Below, in pieces: positions 6,256 through 9,850 of a stretch of DNA of 9,850 nt; within the stretch, counting starts at the first letter, position 1; each line of letters begins with the position of its first letter. The notes below the pieces were generated by a model, which was not told where the DNA came from, searched no databases, and saw only the letters and a list, made by a program, of their open reading frames with translations. Source of the DNA: Lachnospiraceae bacterium (GTDB lineage Bacteria; Bacillota; Clostridia; Lachnospirales; Lachnospiraceae); assembly GCA_900771955.1 (NCBI GenBank), contig CAAGPW010000202.1:1-9850 (forward strand), written 5' to 3'. The position numbers and the translations under genes are program-made.

Positions 6256-6299
6256 AGAGCCGATAATCCGCACCTAATGGCTAACGGGTTATCGGCTCT
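6256..6299 (-). terminator. Terminator overlapping the end of the KTR gene
   Basis: An 11-bp perfect stem, AGAGCCGATAA with TTATCGGCTCT, has a 22-base loop. In the minus-strand transcript the first arm contains the last codons and the TAA of the KTR gene, and the second arm is followed by TTTCATTTG. It would end the blaI-blaR1-KTR transcript, probably incompletely because the T run is short. Confidence 0.6.
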
Positions 6300-6483
6300 G
6301 CGTCTGTGCGTCTGGCTCTTTGATAATTTTCGTATTGAATTGTTTTACATATATCAGAGTTTCTTGTTTACACTTGGGGCAATAAAGCGGGAAATATTCC
6401 AGTACCGTATCAGTGCGCAGCTTAATTCTGGTTTTATTTTTGCAAATCGGACAGAGCAACCATTCCATTTTGCACATGCTCAT
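6289..6483 (-). CDS. Cysteine-rich KTR zinc-ribbon protein (Tn916 orf6-like), about 64 aa
   Basis: Two CxxC pairs, CPIC (11-14) and CPKC (35-38), form a zinc ribbon. KTR follows the first pair at 17-19, and the protein ends in IKEPDAQTQSR, the hallmark ending of the small cysteine-rich KTR family found beside resistance genes in Tn916-like ICEs. Its molecular role is unknown. The first ATG of the likely start region (6483) lies five bases after the blaR1-like stop codon with no visible ribosome binding site, which suggests translational coupling; the ATG at 6477 is an alternative. It is the last gene of the repressor/sensor operon, and its stop codon lies inside the terminator hairpin. Confidence 0.8.
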   Translation of the reverse strand: MSMCKMEWLLCPICKNKTRIKLRTDTVLEYFPLYCPKCKQETLIYVKQFNTKIIKEPDAQTQSR

Positions 6484-6488
6484 GCAAT

Positions 6489-8039
6489 TTAGTTTTGTAC
6501 GCACTGGCTAACGATTTCACGGGCCTCACTCTGATCCATATTTCCCAATTTGACCTGATCATTACAGAAAGACTCTACCGCCGCAAGCAATTCGTCGGGC
6601 GTTTCATAAGGCCCAAATAACTTTTCTTCACCGTTCTCCAGCTTCACAAAATAATCATAGCTTGAACCGGTCATGATGTCCTCTGGATTATAACCCACCA
6701 TGATATCCTGTTCACCGTCAACGGTCTTGGAGTACATCATGCCGTCTTTGATTTCCTGGAGTACCTTTTCATATTCGGCAATCGTTTCATCGACCATTTC
6801 TTGGGTCCAGACAAACTCACCCTGTGCAGAGGTCCATCCCTTTTGGCCGATTACGCTCTGGAGCGTTTCTTTCTCGTTATCCAGCCAGTTTTTGTATTCG
6901 TCGTAAGTCCACCACTCGATGACCGGGGAGGGGTACTGCTGCTCAAATTCTTCTTCACTCAGCGTTTTTGTTGTGTTTCCGTCATCAAGAATATAGTGAA
7001 GCTCTCCGTTGTCATCAGTATAGGAGGTCAAAATACCTTCGGAGGTTTCCGTCTCATAATAGTTCGTGTTCATGGAGCCTCTACTCTCGGTGAGGGCAGA
7101 GGTTGCAAAGACCGTTGTCGTTCCCGCAACAATCAACGCCGCAAGAACCAGAGATACAACTGTTGTTTTCCGTGTTTTCATAATTGCTGTTATCCTTTCT
7201 TCAATCGCATTTCTGCTGAAATTATTACAAAGAGGGGTGAAACCGCTCCTTGTTTCCTCCATGCTGATTAGAACTTTGGCATAAACTGCTCTAGTATTTT
7301 CTCCGAACTGGCGAATTACCGTCTCGTCACAGGAAAGCTCAATATCTCTATTTGCCAGAACATACATGACCCATACCAGAGGATTAAACCAATGGATACA
7401 GAGAGCAACCGCCAGCACAACTTTTGTTATAATGTCAAATCGCTTGATATGCACAAGTTCATGTGCCAAAACATAATGCAGCGTCTCTTCATTATTCCAG
7501 ACTGTGGTTTTTGGCAGTAAAATGACGGGGCGAATCACGCCGTAGGTCAATGGAGAAGATACCAAACTGGATTGGCGCACGGTAATGGTTCGTTTTGTTG
7601 GATGAGTTTCCAACCACTTCTCAATCCCATCATTTCTGACAGGCAGGGACATTTGAAACTCCTTATAGGATTTCCAGTAGGCTGCCGCAAAGAAGAACGC
7701 ACAGAGAACACATCCAAGAATCCAGATGATTTCCGGCGCTGAGACATTCGCCACAGGGCCGACAGTATTGTGCGGTATGGTGGCCTGATGTTCCGCTGGT
7801 ATCACAGGTATCAGCATACCCGCCGCCGTATTCATTCCCTCTGTGGGCATTTCTCGGTTCCAGAGAGAATAGATGCTAAACCAAGAGGGCAAAGAAAACG
7901 GTATCATCAGCCGCACCAGTGTGATCCCCCAAAGCACCAGGAATGTCTTTTTCGGGACTTTGTTAATTGCAAGAGCACGAATGACCGTAACGGCCAAAAT
8001 CATTACAGCACCCGTAAAACTCATTTGGAGCAGGTTCAT
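6489..8039 (-). CDS. blaR1: BlaR1/MecR1-like M56 membrane metalloprotease sensor, 516 aa
   Basis: The ATG at 8039 is chosen for GAGGTGG just upstream. Hydrophobic helices lie at about 3-22, 34-50, 104-121, 206-226 and 293-312. The M56 gluzincin site is complete: HELVH at 193-197 and the third zinc ligand in RDIELSCDE (E234), with WFNPLVW (217-223) between them, as in BlaR1. In this family a signal on the outer domain activates the inner protease, which leads to cleavage of the partner BlaI-type repressor encoded 10 bp upstream. The C-terminal 200 residues (about 317-516) are acidic and hydrophilic and are predicted to face outward. They are not a penicillin-binding/transpeptidase domain and show no Ser-x-x-Lys acylation motif in a suitable setting, so the signal is probably not a beta-lactam bound as in classical BlaR1. 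The symbol denotes family resemblance only. Confidence 0.88.
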   Translation of the reverse strand: MNLLQMSFTGAVMILAVTVIRALAINKVPKKTFLVLWGITLVRLMIPFSLPSWFSIYSLWNREMPTEGMNTAAGMLIPVIPAEHQATIPHNTVGPVANVSAPEIIWILGCVLCAFFFAAAYWKSYKEFQMSLPVRNDGIEKWLETHPTKRTITVRQSSLVSSPLTYGVIRPVILLPKTTVWNNEETLHYVLAHELVHIKRFDIITKVVLAVALCIHWFNPLVWVMYVLANRDIELSCDETVIRQFGENTRAVYAKVLISMEETRSGFTPLCNNFSRNAIEERITAIMKTRKTTVVSLVLAALIVAGTTTVFATSALTESRGSMNTNYYETETSEGILTSYTDDNGELHYILDDGNTTKTLSEEEFEQQYPSPVIEWWTYDEYKNWLDNEKETLQSVIGQKGWTSAQGEFVWTQEMVDETIAEYEKVLQEIKDGMMYSKTVDGEQDIMVGYNPEDIMTGSSYDYFVKLENGEEKLFGPYETPDELLAAVESFCNDQVKLGNMDQSEAREIVSQCVQN

Positions 8040-8049
8040 TATCACCACC

Positions 8050-8409
8050 TCATTCCAGATCGCCAACAATTTGTTTCAGCTTTTGGATCTGTTCCTCAGA
8101 TAGTTTTTTTCTCCCGAGCAACGCAGCGAACAACTTGTCAGCAGAACCATCGTAAATTTTGTTAATCAATTCATCAGTTTCGGCTTCTTGAACAGCGGAC
8201 TTGGAAACCAATGCACGGCACATAAAGCCCGGCTCGGAACGCGCAATCGCCCCCTTTTTTATGCAACGCTTGATAAGCGTATATGTCGTATTGACATTCC
8301 ATCCTAATTCATCTGTCAGTACCCGTGCTATTTCTCTGGCGGGTGTATCCCCCTCCTTCCAAAGAACATCCATTACTTTTAATTCAGAATCAAACAGTTT
8401 AATATCCAT
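8050..8409 (-). CDS. blaI: BlaI/MecI/CopY-family repressor, 119 aa
   Basis: The ATG at 8409 is chosen because GAGGGG precedes it by nine bases; a TTG at 8415 would sit too close to that site. The family pattern is complete: ELKVMDVLWKEGDTPAREIARVL (9-31) and the winged-helix recognition part WNVNTTYTLIKRCIKKG (37-53), followed by the wing and a helical dimerisation region (70-119). The INKIYDGSADKLFAALL segment (82-98) corresponds to the region where BlaI-type repressors are cut by the sensor protease. The gene is first in the operon with the M56 sensor, and paired inverted operators surround its promoter. It should repress its own operon until the sensor is triggered. Confidence 0.9.
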   Translation of the reverse strand: MDIKLFDSELKVMDVLWKEGDTPAREIARVLTDELGWNVNTTYTLIKRCIKKGAIARSEPGFMCRALVSKSAVQEAETDELINKIYDGSADKLFAALLGRKKLSEEQIQKLKQIVGDLE

Positions 8410-8426
8410 GAGCAATGGCCCCTCTC

Positions 8427-8470
8427 ATAAGACTGGTGTAGTTTGCATTTTCATAATACCACAGTCTTAT
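8427..8470. promoter_or_regulatory. Paired inverted operators for the BlaI-like repressor
   Basis: ATAAGACTG at 8427-8435 on the plus strand and the same 9-mer on the minus strand at 8470-8462 face each other. The match continues as NNGTA and partly beyond in both. One copy lies in the spacer of the promoter, the other just after the expected transcription start. This placement is typical of BlaI/MecI autoregulation. Binding is inferred. Confidence 0.55.
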
Positions 8471-8481
8471 AACTCTGTCAA
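8453..8481 (-). promoter_or_regulatory. Promoter of the blaI-blaR1-KTR operon
   Basis: Perfect TTGACA (8481-8476), a 17-base spacer and TATTAT (8458-8453) on the minus strand, with the start expected near 8446. It is a strong promoter that depends on repression for control, matching the operators that flank it. Confidence 0.8.
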
Positions 8482-8587
8482 CACTGTATTGGACTGCTTT
8501 TGCGAAAATAAATACTACTTATCATAAAATTGTATTTCGTTCTCATATACAAACCTGAAATGTAGAATAATATAGGGTGATATGAGA

Positions 8588-8941
8588 ATGTACCAAGATG
8601 AAAGACGGCTCGACTTCCACGCATTAGGCCGGGAGATCAAGCGCAAAAGAGAGGCAAAAGGCTGGACACAGGAATACCTCGCGCAGCTCGTTGACCGCAC
8701 ACCTCGTTCTATTATGTATTTTTAAAATCGTGGTCAGCATCCGAGCCTAAATGCCTTTTACCAAATGGTAACGATGTTCGGTATCTCCGTGGATGAATAC
8801 TTTTATCCCGATATGGGAGCCGATGAAGCCGCAAAGAAGCGGATCGGTATTCTGCTTAATTCTCTCAGTGAGAACGAACTACGGCTTGTCGAGGGGATTA
8901 TCAACGCAATCATAGAAAACCGCGGAACGGAGGGAGCGTAA
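8588..8941 (+). pseudogene. XRE-family repressor (Tn916 Orf9-like) interrupted by an in-frame TAA
   Basis: The frame runs from ATG 8588 (AGGGTGA seven bases upstream; ATG 8582 is an alternative) to TAA 8939-8941, 118 codons, but has a TAA at 8723-8725 (codon 46). Before it the protein shows a Cro/C1-type helix-turn-helix (FHALGREIKRKREAKGWTQ, then YLAQLVDRTPRSIMYF). After it the frame continues as NRGQHPSLNAFYQMVTMF and ISVDEYFYP, so the reading frame is intact. Homologues have ENRGQHPSL or ENKGQHPSL here, so a single G-to-T change of a GAA Glu codon explains the stop. In Tn916 Orf9 represses the orf7/orf8 regulatory genes. The 45-residue product would lack the end of the DNA-binding domain. 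Restart at a downstream ATG, suppression, or a sequencing error are alternatives. Confidence 0.75.
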
Positions 8942-8994
8942 GAAACGGCGCTGCCTCCGTTTTTCGCGGGGTTTCCGGGGGAGCGCGTTAGCGG

Positions 8995-9073
8995 CAAGCA
9001 AGGCAAGTGTATTGACACTTGCAATTTCCGCGCTGCGGAAATGCTTGTTGGGGTGCCCCCCAAACCCGCTGGA
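8995..9073. other. Inverted-repeat cluster, candidate origin of transfer (oriT)
   Basis: Three consecutive dyads: GCAAGTGT-ATTG-ACACTTGC (9003-9022), ATTTCCGC-GCT-GCGGAAAT (9024-9042) and TTGGGG-TGCC-CCCCAA (9048-9063). They are followed at once by palindrome copy 3. Tight arrays of hairpins beside a relaxase gene are characteristic of oriT. Here the relaxase coding region ends 57 bases away. The nick site cannot be assigned. The region might alternatively hold terminators for the convergent regulator and relaxase genes, but none has a T tract. Confidence 0.5.
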
Positions 9074-9096
9074 CTTCTGGCCACCGTGACCAGAAG
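9074..9096. repeat. Dispersed 23-bp near-palindrome, copy 3
   Basis: The most symmetric copy: CTTCTGG-C-CAC-C-GTG-A-CCAGAAG, symmetric except for one pair. It lies 23 bases after the relaxase stop codon and directly beside the candidate oriT hairpins. It shares 21 contiguous bases with copy 2. Confidence 0.75.
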
Positions 9097-9119
9097 AAAC
9101 GTTGTCTGCGTCGCCGTCC

Positions 9120-9850
9120 CTAACGGGCCTGCTCCTTATTGCGCTGGCTGTCCGTCAGCCCGCGCAGATGATCCACGCTGCCCTTGACTGCCACCAGCTC
9201 CCGCATATCCTGCTGGGCCTTGCGGTATTCCAAATAAAGAGCTTTTTTCCGCGCTGCCAGTTGGCGGCGTTTTTCTTTTAGTACGTCCATTTTGGGGAGC
9301 TTCTCGCCGCCCAGCAACTCGGCCATCGTCGCCTTTGCAGCCCGGTAGTCGGCCAGTTCCGCCTCATGCTCGGCAAGGTATTTCCGGCTGTACTTGACGG
9401 CCTTGTACCCATCGAACGCGGGGCGGGTCTTGGCGTACTGTACCACGGCGGCCATCAGATCGGACACACGGGAAAGCTCGGCCTCGGTCTGCTGAATGTC
9501 CCCGGCCAGCGTGTGAAAACGCTCTGTGGCGGCGTCGGTCTTTGCGGCCAAATCGTCATATTCAAATAGCTGGTGCTCTTTCAGATATTGCAGCGCGGCC
9601 GCCATCTGTTTAAGGTTGTACACCTTGGCCCAGCGTTCATAGGCTGGGCCTTTGCCCTGACGCATCCTCTCCTGAATATTGATCAGCAGATTGACACGGC
9701 GGGGTGCGGGCGCTTTCCGCGCCGTGGCCGTTCGTGTGGGAGCCTTGCCGTCAATGACGGCCTGCACGTCCTCGGGGCCGTAGCCGTCCCCCAGCGTGGC
9801 CGCCCGGAAACGGGCCGCCCGCTGTTGCCCTGGCACAAGGAATGAGATCA
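9120..9850 (-). CDS. C-terminal part of a Tn1549-type relaxase (partial)
   Basis: The frame is open to the window edge (first complete codon at 9848-9846), and the apparent start at 9836 is an internal GTG. The 242 visible residues are helical and highly charged. The block from RRVNLLINIQ, through KGPAYERWAKVYNLKQMA, AKTRPAFDGYK and YSRKYLAEHE to the final YRKAQQDMREL, is the usual C-terminal region of the relaxase/mobilisation nuclease of Tn1549-like ICEs. The catalytic tyrosine and three-histidine domain lies outside the window. The complete enzyme nicks oriT and pilots the strand during conjugation. The gene is transcribed toward the candidate oriT and the divergent cargo/regulatory module. 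Confidence 0.85.
   Translation of the reverse strand, partial: ISFLVPGQQRAARFRAATLGDGYGPEDVQAVIDGKAPTRTATARKAPAPRRVNLLINIQERMRQGKGPAYERWAKVYNLKQMAAALQYLKEHQLFEYDDLAAKTDAATERFHTLAGDIQQTEAELSRVSDLMAAVVQYAKTRPAFDGYKAVKYSRKYLAEHEAELADYRAAKATMAELLGGEKLPKMDVLKEKRRQLAARKKALYLEYRKAQQDMRELVAVKGSVDHLRGLTDSQRNKEQAR

Noticed and set aside
6489..8409. Beta-lactam resistance operon
   Set aside because: Only the repressor and sensor resemble bla/mec regulators. There is no beta-lactamase or PBP2a gene in the window and the sensor lacks a penicillin-binding domain.
1..9850. CRISPR array, tRNA or rRNA genes, insertion sequences
   Set aside because: No regularly spaced repeats, cloverleaf-like segments, rRNA cores or transposase genes were seen. 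The rRNA-like string near 5305-5320 is only a short boxA-type match.

Overview
The window looks like gut-type Clostridia DNA (Firmicutes). The evidence is strong AGGAGG-type ribosome binding sites, TTGACA/TATAAT-type promoters, and a set of genes typical of Tn916/Tn1549-like integrative and conjugative elements (ICEs). I read it as the integrase-side end of an ICE, at about 2.7-9.85 kb, next to a different, more AT-rich stretch at 1-2.73 kb. That stretch holds the tail of a CHAP-type cell-wall hydrolase and a two-gene cassette that looks like an anti-phage or abortive-infection system.

Left part (1-2731, + strand): the last 30 residues of a CHAP-domain hydrolase, a terminator-like hairpin, then a consensus-like promoter (TTGATA-N17-TATACT) driving two genes. 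The first encodes a 597-residue protein with an N-terminal PD-(D/E)XK-like domain (DUF4365-like, D41 and Q64-x-K66). The second encodes a 207-residue protein with a HEPN-type R-x4-H motif (R100/H105). A predicted nuclease paired with a predicted HEPN ribonuclease is the best candidate here for an undescribed system. Non-coding DNA at 2732-2966 probably contains the end of the ICE.

ICE regulatory and integration module (2967-5797, - strand): a large serine recombinase with its own strong promoter and a hairpin that buries its ribosome binding site and start codon; a small conserved ICE protein; about 600 bp with no gene I can support but several hairpins and a boxA-like sequence; and a small sigma-70-like factor corresponding to the orf7 position of Tn916.

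Cargo (6289-8409, - strand): a BlaI/MecI-type repressor, a BlaR1-type M56 membrane metalloprotease and a small zinc-ribbon 'KTR' protein. They form one operon behind a TTGACA-N17-TATTAT promoter flanked by inverted ATAAGACTG operators. No beta-lactamase gene is present and the sensor has no penicillin-binding domain. The operon sits where tet(M) sits in Tn916, upstream of the sigma factor on the same strand, separated from it by a series of hairpins. This suggests that a cell-envelope signal, rather than tetracycline, may control read-through into the ICE genes.

Right part (8588-9850): a plus-strand XRE-type repressor of the Tn916 Orf9 kind is interrupted by an in-frame TAA. It is followed by a cluster of inverted repeats resembling an oriT, and then by the C-terminal part of the relaxase (- strand, running off the window). 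A 23-bp near-palindrome (CTTCTGG...CCAGAAG) is present at three separate non-coding sites of the ICE (4858, 5874, 9074) and is otherwise unexplained.
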